A stretch of DNA of 64,000 nt from Streptomyces dioscori (GTDB taxonomy: Bacteria > Actinomycetota > Actinomycetes > Streptomycetales > Streptomycetaceae), in the NCBI RefSeq assembly GCF_003024195.1, contig NZ_KZ679056.1, positions 124,001-188,000 on the forward strand, in the 5' to 3' direction. Both the position numbers and the translations under genes were made by a program. Below are positions 25,421 to 34,191 of this stretch, one piece after another. Below the pieces are notes generated by a model. That model was not told the DNA's origin and searched no databases. It worked only from the letters and a program-made list of their open reading frames with translations. Each line of letters begins with the position of its first letter. Within the stretch, counting starts at the first letter, position 1.

Positions 25421-28400
25421 GTGTCGCCACAGTCCCCCAGTAACTCATCGAGCGTCTCGACCGAGGACCAGCCCGGGAAGAACCCCGCGGCTGCTTTCGG
25501 GCCGAACGAGTGGCTCGTCGACGAGATCTATCAGCAGTACCTCCAGGACCCGAATTCGGTAGACCGAGCCTGGTGGGACTTCTTCGCCGACTACAAGCCC
25601 GGCGGCGCGGCCGCCTCGGCTCCGGCGGGTACCGCGGCCGCGGGGGCCGCGGGAACCACCACCGCGCCCAAGGCGGCTCCGGCCGCTCCTGCCGCGCCCC
25701 AGCCCCAGGCCCCTCCGGCCCAGGCACAGGCTCCGGCTCAGGCCGCGCCCGCCAAGGCTCCGGCCCCGGCCGCCCAGGCCCAGGCCCAGGCCGCACCGGC
25801 TGCCGCGAAGCCCGCGGCTGCCGCACCGGCGAAGGCGGCGGCTCCGGCTGCCGCACCGGCGAAGCCCGCAGCGGCCAAGCCGGCCGCGGCGAAGGCCGCG
25901 CCCGCCTCGGAGGCCACCGAGTCTCCGGCGGGGCCGGAATACGTGACGCTGCGCGGCCCGAGCGCCGCGGTCGCGAAGAACATGAACGCTTCCGTCGAGG
26001 TCCCCACGGCGACGTCCGTGCGCGCGGTCCCGGTGAAGCTGCTCTTCGACAACCGCATCGTCATCAACAACCACCTGAAGCGTGCCCGGGGCGGGAAGAT
26101 CTCCTTCACCCACCTCATCGGCTACGCGATGGTGCAGGCCATCAAGGCCATGCCGTCGATGAACTACTCCTTCACGGAGAAGGACGGCAAGCCGACCCTG
26201 GTCAAGCCGGAGCACGTGAACTTCGGCCTCGCCATCGACCTGGTGAAGCCCAACGGCGACCGCCAGCTGGTCGTCGCGGGCATCAAGAAGGCCGAGACGC
26301 TGAACTTCTTCGAGTTCTGGCAGGCCTACGAGGACATCGTCCGCCGGGCCCGTGACGGCAAGCTGACGATGGACGACTTCACCGGTGTCACGGTCTCGCT
26401 GACCAACCCCGGCGGCCTCGGCACCGTCCACTCGGTCCCGCGTCTGATGCCCGGACAGTCGGTCATCATGGGCGTCGGCTCGATGGACTACCCGGCGGAG
26501 TTCCAGGGCACCTCCCAGGACACCCTGAACAAGCTCGGCATCGCCAAGGTCATGACGCTCACGTCGACCTACGACCACCGGGTCATCCAGGGCGCCGCGT
26601 CCGGCGAGTTCCTGCGCGTCGTCGCGAACTACCTGCTCGGCGAGCAGGGCTTCTACGACGAGATCTTCGAGGCCCTGCGCATTCCGTACGAGCCGGTCCG
26701 CTGGCTCAAGGACATCGACGCCTCGCACGACGACGACGTCACGAAGGCCGCCCGCGTCTTCGAGCTGATCCACTCCTACCGGGTCCGCGGCCACGTCATG
26801 GCCGACACCGACCCGCTGGAGTACCGCCAGCGCAAGCACCCCGACCTGGACATCACCGAGCACGGGCTCACCCTGTGGGACCTGGAGCGCGAGTTCGCGG
26901 TCGGCGGTTTCGCGGGCAAGTCCCTGATGAAGCTGCGCGACATCCTCGGCGTGCTGCGCGACTCGTACTGCCGCACCACGGGCGTCGAGTTCATGCACAT
27001 CCAGGACCCGAAGCAGCGCCGGTGGATCCAGGACCGTATCGAGCGCCCGCACTCCAAGCCGGAGCGCGAGGAGCAGCTGCGCATCCTGCGCCGGCTGAAC
27101 GCGGCGGAAGCGTTCGAGACCTTCCTGCAGACGAAGTACGTCGGCCAGAAGCGCTTCTCCCTGGAGGGCGGCGAGTCCGTCATCCCGCTGCTCGACGCGG
27201 TGCTCGACTCCGCCGCCGAGTCGCGTCTGGACGAGGTCGTCATCGGCATGGCCCACCGCGGCCGCCTGAACGTCCTCGCGAACATCGTCGGCAAGTCGTA
27301 CGCGCAGATCTTCCGGGAGTTCGAGGGCAACCTCGACCCGAAGTCGATGCACGGCTCCGGCGACGTCAAGTACCACCTGGGCGCCGAAGGGGTCTTCACG
27401 GGCCTCGACGGCGAGCAGATCAGGGTCTCGCTGGCCGCCAACCCCTCGCACCTGGAGGCGGTCGACCCGATCCTGGAGGGCATCGCCCGCGCCAAGCAGG
27501 ACATCATCAACAAGGGCGGCACGGACTTCACCGTCCTGCCCGTCGCCCTGCACGGTGACGCGGCCTTCGCCGGCCAGGGTGTCGTGGCCGAGACGCTGAA
27601 CATGTCGCAGCTGCGCGGCTACCGCACCGGCGGCACGGTCCACGTGGTCATCAACAACCAGGTCGGCTTCACCGCCGCCCCGGAGTCGTCGCGTTCGTCC
27701 ATGTACGCCACGGACGTGGCCCGCATGATCGAGGCCCCGATCTTCCACGTGAACGGCGACGACCCCGAGGCCGTCGTCCGTGTCGCGCGGCTGGCCTTCG
27801 AGTTCCGGCAGGCGTTCAACAAGGACGTCGTCATCGACCTCATCTGCTACCGCCGCCGCGGTCACAACGAGTCGGACAACCCGGCGTTCACGCAGCCGCT
27901 GATGTACGACCTGATCGACAAGAAGCGCTCGGTGCGCAAGCTCTACACCGAGTCCCTCATCGGTCGCGGCGACATCACGCTGGAAGAGGCCGAGCAGGCG
28001 CTGCAGGACTACCAGGGCCAGCTGGAGAAGGTCTTCACGGAGGTCCGCGAGGCCGCGTCCGCGCCGGGCGAGGCGCACGCCCCCGACGTGAAGCCCGAGT
28101 TCCCGGTGGCGGTCACCACGGCGATCTCCCAGGAGGTCGTCAAGCGGATCGCCGAGTCCCAGGTCAACATCCCCGAGCGCGTCACCGTCCACCCGCGTCT
28201 GCTGCCCCAGCTGCAGCGCCGCGCGGCGATGGTCGAGGACGGCACGATCGACTGGGGCATGGGCGAGACGCTCGCGATCGGCTCCCTGCTCCTGGAGGGC
28301 ACCCCGGTGCGCCTCTCGGGCCAGGACTCCCGCCGCGGCACGTTCGGCCAGCGCCACGCGGTCCTGATCGACCGGGAGACCGCCGAGGACTTCACCCCTC

Positions 28401-29296
28401 TCCAGTACCTCTCCGAGGACCAGGCCCGCTACAACTGCTACGACTCGCTCCTCTCCGAGTACGCGGCGATGGGCTTCGAGTACGGCTACTCGCTGGCCCG
28501 TCCCGAGTCCCTCGTGATGTGGGAGGCGCAGTTCGGCGACTTCGTCAACGGCGCCCAGACGGTCGTGGACGAGTTCATCTCGTCGGCGGAGCAGAAGTGG
28601 GGCCAGACGTCCGGCGTCACCCTGCTCCTCCCGCACGGCTACGAGGGCCAGGGCCCGGACCACTCGTCCGCGCGCCCGGAGCGCTTCCTCCAGATGTGCG
28701 CGCAGAACAACATGACGGTCGCCATGCCGACGCTCCCGTCGAACTACTTCCACCTCCTGCGGTGGCAGGTGCACAACCCGCACCACAAGCCGCTGGTGGT
28801 CTTCACCCCGAAGTCGATGCTGCGCCTCAAGGCCGCCGCGTCGAAGGCGGAGGAGTTCACGACGGGCGGCTTCCGCCCCGTCATCGGCGACTCGTCGGTG
28901 GACCCGGCGGCCGTCAAGAAGGTCGTCTTCACCGCGGGCAAGGTGTACTACGACCTCGACGCCGAGCGTAAGAAGCGCGGCATCACGGACACGGCCGTCA
29001 TCCGCATCGAGCGCCTGTACCCCCTCCCGGGTGCGGAGCTCCAGGCGGAGATCGCCAAGTACCCGAACGCCGAGAAGTACCTGTGGGCCCAGGAGGAGCC
29101 GGCGAACCAGGGCGCGTGGCCGTTCATCGCCCTCAACCTCATCGACCACCTGGACCTGGCGGTCGGCGCGGACGTCCCCCACGGGGAGCGCCTGCGCCGC
29201 ATCTCCCGCCCGGCGGGCTCGTCCCCGGCGGTCGGCTCGGCGAAGCGCCACCAGGCGGAGCAGGAGCAGCTGGTGCGCGAGGTGTTCGACGCCTGA
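25421..29296 (+). CDS. kgd: Multifunctional 2-oxoglutarate dehydrogenase/decarboxylase (fused E2-E1)
   Basis: A 1291-residue actinobacterial fusion of the TCA cycle. The N-terminal EWLVDEIYQQYLQDP segment is typical of E1 alpha-helices. A very long Ala/Pro linker (about residues 65-165) follows, then a dihydrolipoyl succinyltransferase catalytic domain with DHRVIQG. The thiamine-diphosphate E1 part has motifs such as GMAHRGRLNVLANI, HGDAAFAGQGVVAETL and YRRRGHNE, and the C-terminal transketolase-like region contains EPANQGAWPF. It lacks a lipoyl domain, as expected; lipoylated E2p would be used in trans. In this phylum activity is inhibited by FHA proteins such as OdhI/GarA. GTG 25421 was chosen; an upstream GTG at 25394 has no ribosome-binding site. 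Confidence 0.96.
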   Translation: MSPQSPSNSSSVSTEDQPGKNPAAAFGPNEWLVDEIYQQYLQDPNSVDRAWWDFFADYKPGGAAASAPAGTAAAGAAGTTTAPKAAPAAPAAPQPQAPPAQAQAPAQAAPAKAPAPAAQAQAQAAPAAAKPAAAAPAKAAAPAAAPAKPAAAKPAAAKAAPASEATESPAGPEYVTLRGPSAAVAKNMNASVEVPTATSVRAVPVKLLFDNRIVINNHLKRARGGKISFTHLIGYAMVQAIKAMPSMNYSFTEKDGKPTLVKPEHVNFGLAIDLVKPNGDRQLVVAGIKKAETLNFFEFWQAYEDIVRRARDGKLTMDDFTGVTVSLTNPGGLGTVHSVPRLMPGQSVIMGVGSMDYPAEFQGTSQDTLNKLGIAKVMTLTSTYDHRVIQGAASGEFLRVVANYLLGEQGFYDEIFEALRIPYEPVRWLKDIDASHDDDVTKAARVFELIHSYRVRGHVMADTDPLEYRQRKHPDLDITEHGLTLWDLEREFAVGGFAGKSLMKLRDILGVLRDSYCRTTGVEFMHIQDPKQRRWIQDRIERPHSKPEREEQLRILRRLNAAEAFETFLQTKYVGQKRFSLEGGESVIPLLDAVLDSAAESRLDEVVIGMAHRGRLNVLANIVGKSYAQIFREFEGNLDPKSMHGSGDVKYHLGAEGVFTGLDGEQIRVSLAANPSHLEAVDPILEGIARAKQDIINKGGTDFTVLPVALHGDAAFAGQGVVAETLNMSQLRGYRTGGTVHVVINNQVGFTAAPESSRSSMYATDVARMIEAPIFHVNGDDPEAVVRVARLAFEFRQAFNKDVVIDLICYRRRGHNESDNPAFTQPLMYDLIDKKRSVRKLYTESLIGRGDITLEEAEQALQDYQGQLEKVFTEVREAASAPGEAHAPDVKPEFPVAVTTAISQEVVKRIAESQVNIPERVTVHPRLLPQLQRRAAMVEDGTIDWGMGETLAIGSLLLEGTPVRLSGQDSRRGTFGQRHAVLIDRETAEDFTPLQYLSEDQARYNCYDSLLSEYAAMGFEYGYSLARPESLVMWEAQFGDFVNGAQTVVDEFISSAEQKWGQTSGVTLLLPHGYEGQGPDHSSARPERFLQMCAQNNMTVAMPTLPSNYFHLLRWQVHNPHHKPLVVFTPKSMLRLKAAASKAEEFTTGGFRPVIGDSSVDPAAVKKVVFTAGKVYYDLDAERKKRGITDTAVIRIERLYPLPGAELQAEIAKYPNAEKYLWAQEEPANQGAWPFIALNLIDHLDLAVGADVPHGERLRRISRPAGSSPAVGSAKRHQAEQEQLVREVFDA

Positions 29297-29333
29297 CCGG
29301 TCACTGCGTGTACTGACCTGACCGTAGGAACGG

Positions 29334-29371
29334 AGGGCCCGGTCCTGAGCTTCGGCTCGGGGGCGGGCCCT
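29334..29371. terminator. Hairpin terminator between kgd and the accessory cluster
   Basis: Inverted repeat AGGGCCCG / CGGGCCCT (29334-29341 and 29364-29371) with an inner GAGC-TTCG-GCTC tetraloop stem (29347-29358). It lies 37 bp after the kgd stop and 27 bp from the stop of the convergent TPR gene, so it can serve both directions. Confidence 0.75.
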
Positions 29372-29398
29372 TGGGTCGTGGGCGGCACGACGCGCTTG

Positions 29399-32300
29399 TC
29401 AGATGTTCAAGGGTTCGAAGTTCCAGTACAGCCGTGCCCGGTCCCCCGAACCGGCCGTCTCCTGATCGTGCGAGGCCCGCAGGTCGGCGTCGAGCGCGCG
29501 ACGGGCGACCCGGGTCAGGGGATGGCCCGGGCCCAGGATCCGGCCGGCCCGTTCCACCGTGTCGCGGCCCAGCTCTGCGGCGTCCTCGACACGGTCGGTG
29601 AGATGCAGCGTCATCGCGGCGTTGACCGCGCAGCCGAGGGCCCAGGGGTGGTCGGGTCCGACGGCGTTCCGCATGTCGGCCAGCGCATGTTCGGCGAGGT
29701 CGCGGGCCTGCGTCCGTTCACCGACGGCCCGGTGGATGAGGGCCTGGTTGCTGCGGGCACCGGCGACGAACAGATGGTCCGGCCCGAGCAGACGCCTGTA
29801 CCGGGCGACCACACGCTCGCTGAGCATGCGTGCCTGATCGATGTCTCCGTGCTCGCGCATGAAGCAGCTGTGGGCGGTCGCGAAGACCAGGGTGACCGAG
29901 TGCCGCTTGCCGTGGACCCGTTCACTCTTGGCGCGCGCGGCGGCGAAATACTCTTCCGCCGCGTCCAGGTCGTCGGTGCGGTACGTGCACTGGGCCAGGT
30001 TGTAGACGGCCCACAGCGTCTGCGGATTGTCGTCGCCCAGGACCTCCCGGTGCCGGATCGTGTTCTCCCGCTGCGTCTCCAGGGCCTCTCGGTAGCGGCC
30101 CAGCAGGCGGAGGTCGATCGCGCACCAGAACTCGCTGTTCAGACTGAGGAAGTGGTGCGGACCCAGCACATCGCAGCGCAGACCGAACACCCGCCGGTCG
30201 ATCTCCAGGGCCTCCGCGTAGCGGCCGAGCAGCCGCAGCGAGACCGCCCTGTTGTTCTCCGCCCCGAGCGTGGGCGGGGCGCCCTCGCCGAACAGCTGCG
30301 TGTAGCCCTCACAGACCTCCTCCGACAGGTGCAGCGACTCCGCGTAGCGGCCGAGTGCCCGCAGATCGGCGGCGAGGCTGCCCACCGCACGCAGATACCG
30401 CCACTCCCGTACTCCGCCTGTCGCCCGGTGCTCCTCGACCGCCGCCCGGTTCACGGTCTCGCTGTTCCGGTACGCGCCCATGGACCGCAGCAGATTGGCG
30501 TAGTGGTGGCCCAGGTCCCACAGCCGTTCGGAGTGCTCGTCCTGGTCCCCCTGCCAGGCTTCCAGCGCCTGTTCGGCGAACCTGGTGCCCGTGTCGTACT
30601 CGCCTGAGAGGTACAGGTAGCGAAGGCAGTGAAGAACGAACTCCTGGACGTCCGGATCGGTGCGCGACAGCAGGTCGGCGTGTTCCAGGTGGGGTACGAG
30701 TTCGGCGTACCGGTGCCACAGTTCGGTCCTGTCGGGGTCGTCCGGGTCCGATCCGACCAGTACGCGCCGGGCCACTTCGGCGCAGTCGACGTACTCCTGC
30801 TCGGACATGTCGTGCCGGACCGTGCGGTGGACCATCCGGTGCACGGTGAGGAACTCGTTCGACAGGTCCTGCGGTGGGTGCTCCACCCGGACCACCGAGT
30901 ACTTCCGCAGCTGTTCGACGGCGCCGTCCCAGCGGGCGTCGTCCGTCAGGAGCCTCGCCACGGCCGGCGGGAGTCCGGCGGCCGGTGTCCCGCGCAGGAG
31001 ACCCACCGGCACCGCGTCGGGGGCGAAGAACGTGCACAGCCGCAGCAGTTGCACGGAATCCGGTGACGTCTCACGGAACTTGTCGAGCAGGAACGCCCAG
31101 GCGGCACGGAAGGTCATCGGGAAGTCGGCCGACACCTGGACCAGGGTGTCCCGGTCCGTGTCTCCGGCCAGGAGTTGCTCAAGGTACTCCGCCACCGGCA
31201 TGCCGGACTCCTCCAGCCAGCCCGCGGTCTGGTCGAGGACCAGCGGCAGGTCCCCCAGGGCCTCGGCCAACTGGTGGGAGTCCAGCTCCGTCAGGCGTGG
31301 TGCGCGCCTCCTGATGAACGCCACGGACTCCTCGCGGTCGTACCCGGTGACCTCCACCATGGCGCCGGCACGCGTGCCCCAGTCGGGATTGCAGGAGGTG
31401 AGGAGCACATGTCCGGTGCCGGCCGGTACAAGGTCGCTGATGTCGTCCGGTTCGTCGGCGCCGTCCAGGATGAGCAGCCAGCGCGGATACGGATCGCCGC
31501 GGCCCAGTGCGTCCCGTACCGCGCGCAACCGCTCGCCGTACTCGGCGCCGGTCGGCAGTCCCAGCTCGGGAGCCAGATCGGCGAGACCCTGCCGGAACGC
31601 GGCCCGGTTGCCCGCGTGCACCCACCACACCACGTGGTAGCCGGAGGAGAAGCGGTAGGCGTACTCGGCTGCCAGCTGGGTCTTGCCGACGCCCGACAGG
31701 CCGTGCAGGGTCACTCGGCTCTCGCGCTGCAGCGCCTCGTACACCGTGTTCAGCAGCGGCACCCGGCCGGTGAACCGGTCGTTGCGCTCGGGAACGCGGC
31801 CCCATACGCGGAGCGTGTGGACCGGGAAGGGCGGGCCGGGACGGGTGTCCCGCGGCGACTCGGGGAGCGGATCGGAGGGCAGGTCGAGCCGGTCCAGGAC
31901 GCGCCGCTCGGCTTCTTCGGCGCTCACGTCGTGGAGGGTGACCGCGTCGAGCACGACCGCTCCCGCGGGCGGGGCCGAGGGAGCCACGGTCACTGCTGCG
32001 ATGCGCTGTGCGTTCGGTACGGCGACCTCGCGAAGGGCCAGGTCCCATTCCTGGGCCGTACGGGTGCCCAGTTTGAAGAACTGATCGCTCAGGAGCAGCA
32101 GGACGGGCCCGGGGGCCAGCAGGAGGTCGCGCAGCGAGTCCTCGACGGACACGCCGGGCGGCGGTCCCCACCTCTGATGCACGACCCGGTGGCCGCGGCG
32201 CTCCAGGCGGTGTCCGATCCAGTCGGCCCAGAACCGGTGGACGCCTGAGAAGCTGAGCGTGACGGTCTGGCGTCCGGTCCGCAGCCGTCGCGGCCGGCCC

Positions 32301-32872
32301 CGCGGCAGGAGTTCCGGGAGGCTGTCGGGTGCGCCCCGCCGGTCGGTCACACGGTGGTGGCCGCCGTCCGTCCCGTGTCCGCCCCCGGAGGGGTCACCGG
32401 ACCGTTCCGTGGACCTGGGGGCCGGCAGGGGGCCTGCCGCGGCCGTCCGTTCGCGCATGACCTCCGCCAGCCGGGCGGCGGGCGCGCTGCCGGGCACGCG
32501 CTCCCGGATCTCCGACAGCAGTTCGGCCTTGCGGACCGGCACGCCCCACTGGTTGTCGACCGTCAGCCACAGCGAGGCGTGTCCGGCGGCGCGTCCGGTG
32601 GAGACCCGGAAGCGGACCGGTCCGTAGGTACCGCCGAACCGGTGCAGGACGACGCTCGGCTCGTCGAGGGCGGTGCAGACGAAGTACGGCGAGCCGTCGA
32701 GGGCGACGGTGAAGGTGAACTCCTCGTCGGGGTAGGGCCAGCGGCCGGTTCCCCCGTCTTCGGTCAGCGGGCCCCGCAGGTCGACGGTGACCAGGTACTC
32801 GCACTGCGTCTCGGCCTCCCGCGGCCAGGCCACGACGGGCTCGATCAGGAGGGTGTGGTCGTCGAGGTTCAT
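29399..32872 (-). CDS. TIR-like/NB-ARC/TPR protein (FxsT-like), distal copy
   Basis: About 1157 residues. A beta-rich N-terminal domain (about 1-130) is absent from the second copy. A Pro/Gly linker precedes a TIR-like domain (about 205-310: VTLSFSGVHRFWADWIGHRL to QEWDLALREV). The NB-ARC/STAND ATPase has Walker A GVGKTQ (Lys about 397) and Walker B WLLILDGADE. Many tetratricopeptide repeats follow, and the end is WNFEPLNI. ATG 32872 overlaps the CHAT gene stop by 1 nt; a GTG at 32875 is the alternative. STAND proteins oligomerise on sensing a trigger through the repeats and then activate an effector, here plausibly the TIR-like domain or the coupled CHAT protease (inference). Confidence 0.85.
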   Translation of the reverse strand: MNLDDHTLLIEPVVAWPREAETQCEYLVTVDLRGPLTEDGGTGRWPYPDEEFTFTVALDGSPYFVCTALDEPSVVLHRFGGTYGPVRFRVSTGRAAGHASLWLTVDNQWGVPVRKAELLSEIRERVPGSAPAARLAEVMRERTAAAGPLPAPRSTERSGDPSGGGHGTDGGHHRVTDRRGAPDSLPELLPRGRPRRLRTGRQTVTLSFSGVHRFWADWIGHRLERRGHRVVHQRWGPPPGVSVEDSLRDLLLAPGPVLLLLSDQFFKLGTRTAQEWDLALREVAVPNAQRIAAVTVAPSAPPAGAVVLDAVTLHDVSAEEAERRVLDRLDLPSDPLPESPRDTRPGPPFPVHTLRVWGRVPERNDRFTGRVPLLNTVYEALQRESRVTLHGLSGVGKTQLAAEYAYRFSSGYHVVWWVHAGNRAAFRQGLADLAPELGLPTGAEYGERLRAVRDALGRGDPYPRWLLILDGADEPDDISDLVPAGTGHVLLTSCNPDWGTRAGAMVEVTGYDREESVAFIRRRAPRLTELDSHQLAEALGDLPLVLDQTAGWLEESGMPVAEYLEQLLAGDTDRDTLVQVSADFPMTFRAAWAFLLDKFRETSPDSVQLLRLCTFFAPDAVPVGLLRGTPAAGLPPAVARLLTDDARWDGAVEQLRKYSVVRVEHPPQDLSNEFLTVHRMVHRTVRHDMSEQEYVDCAEVARRVLVGSDPDDPDRTELWHRYAELVPHLEHADLLSRTDPDVQEFVLHCLRYLYLSGEYDTGTRFAEQALEAWQGDQDEHSERLWDLGHHYANLLRSMGAYRNSETVNRAAVEEHRATGGVREWRYLRAVGSLAADLRALGRYAESLHLSEEVCEGYTQLFGEGAPPTLGAENNRAVSLRLLGRYAEALEIDRRVFGLRCDVLGPHHFLSLNSEFWCAIDLRLLGRYREALETQRENTIRHREVLGDDNPQTLWAVYNLAQCTYRTDDLDAAEEYFAAARAKSERVHGKRHSVTLVFATAHSCFMREHGDIDQARMLSERVVARYRRLLGPDHLFVAGARSNQALIHRAVGERTQARDLAEHALADMRNAVGPDHPWALGCAVNAAMTLHLTDRVEDAAELGRDTVERAGRILGPGHPLTRVARRALDADLRASHDQETAGSGDRARLYWNFEPLNI

Positions 32873-34191
32873 CACGAACCCTCTCCCCAGGCGCTGTGCC
32901 CTTTCTCGGTGACGAGTCGCAGTGTGGTGAGCGGATGACCGTAGTACTGGAAGGTGAAGGCGTACAGCAGCCGCATGACCCGCTTCTGGCCGACGGCGTC
33001 CACATGACCGTCATCGTTGCGCGTTGTCGGGATGGCCGCCAGGCTGCCGAAGTCCCTCACGGCACCGGCTCTGAAGGCACGCAGCGTCTCCGGGACGGGA
33101 AGGTCCGGTCGGCCGGCGACCTCGCGTACCAACCGCTGGATCAGCACGCGCGCCTCCAGGTCCCCGACCTCTCCGGCGGTGACGATGCAGCCGCCCGCCC
33201 CCTTGCGCAGGAAGAGCTCGGCGAAGCCGCGCAGCGCGTTCTCACCCTGCCCGAAGTTGTTGACGAAACGTCCCGAATGGCAGGCGTTCAGGCACACCAG
33301 GGAGCGGTCCCTGCCCAGGACCTCCATGGTCTCGCCGTTGTATTCGGCCCAGGTGCGGTCCGCGAGCGTGAGACTCATGACGGCGTCGCCGTAGGTGCCG
33401 TGGCAGCCCATGTAGACCAGTCCGGTGGGATCCTTCCGGTCCGTGGCGTCGAGCGCCCCCAGGAAGGCGGTCATCTCGGGGTGCGTCCGGTGCAGGTACG
33501 GCGCGAAGACATGGGAGTCGTCGACCATGTCCCGGTGGAGGTAGGCAAGGACACTGCCGTGGCACTCGCCGGTGGGGCGCGGCGGGCCCTGGCTGCCGTC
33601 GTGCACGGTGGTCCAGCGGGTCAGGACGAGCAGGGCTCCGAGCAGACCCCCGGGCAGGCCGTGTTCCTCGTCAGATGGCACCCAGAACGCCTCCCACGGC
33701 AGCTCGTAGCCGGTGTCGTCCCACACGATGAGGCGCAGTGCGTCGCCGTGCCTGGCGCGGACGCTGTTGATCCAGGAGGCCAGTTCGCCCTGGTTGCCCG
33801 ACCAGTGCTGGATGCCGCGCAGGATCTCGGAGGGGTACAGGCCACGCTGCGTCAGGTTGCCCAGGCCGACGGCCGGAGCGGTCAGGCGGGTCGGTCCTGG
33901 CGCGCAGGTGACCGAGAGGTCGCCGCACCAGCCGCGGAACCGATAGCCGTCCCGCCCGTCCGCGCCCGCGGCACGGATGACCCGGAGCACCGCGTACCCG
34001 TCCTCCAGCCGCTCGTTGAGCCGGGCGTCGACACTGCCCATGCCCAGCGGAGCCTCCGGCGGATGCCGCAGGTGGAGCAGCGCCGGGAGCTCACGGCGCA
34101 CGGTGTCCACGGGGCGGCTCAGCGGCGTCCGGCGGATCGCGTTGCCCGCGCCCGTCAGCCAGCGGGGACCACGCGGCGGCTCACCACTCAC
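32872..34191 (-). CDS. CHAT-domain (caspase-like) protease
   Basis: A 439-residue protein. The C-terminal half is a CHAT domain, a caspase-like cysteine protease fold found in bacterial conflict systems. The His of the dyad is in YMGCHGTYGDA (His about 264) and the Cys in CLNACHSGRF (Cys about 304), so catalysis should be intact. Upstream blocks include VWDDTGYELPWEAFW and GSVLAYLHRD. The N-terminal region (1-100) is unassigned. The GTG start overlaps the vWA gene by 11 nt and the stop overlaps the TPR gene. The protease is therefore made together with an ATPase sensor, as in other CHAT-STAND pairs. Its substrate is unknown; the peptide or TPR proteins of the cluster are candidates. Confidence 0.85.
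   Translation of the reverse strand: MSGEPPRGPRWLTGAGNAIRRTPLSRPVDTVRRELPALLHLRHPPEAPLGMGSVDARLNERLEDGYAVLRVIRAAGADGRDGYRFRGWCGDLSVTCAPGPTRLTAPAVGLGNLTQRGLYPSEILRGIQHWSGNQGELASWINSVRARHGDALRLIVWDDTGYELPWEAFWVPSDEEHGLPGGLLGALLVLTRWTTVHDGSQGPPRPTGECHGSVLAYLHRDMVDDSHVFAPYLHRTHPEMTAFLGALDATDRKDPTGLVYMGCHGTYGDAVMSLTLADRTWAEYNGETMEVLGRDRSLVCLNACHSGRFVNNFGQGENALRGFAELFLRKGAGGCIVTAGEVGDLEARVLIQRLVREVAGRPDLPVPETLRAFRAGAVRDFGSLAAIPTTRNDDGHVDAVGQKRVMRLLYAFTFQYYGHPLTTLRLVTEKGHSAWGEGS

Noticed and set aside
25445..29251. 1268-residue minus-strand open frame opposite kgd
   Set aside because: Antisense shadow; the plus strand carries the full E2-E1 enzyme and the minus translation is His/Arg/Val repeats without motifs.
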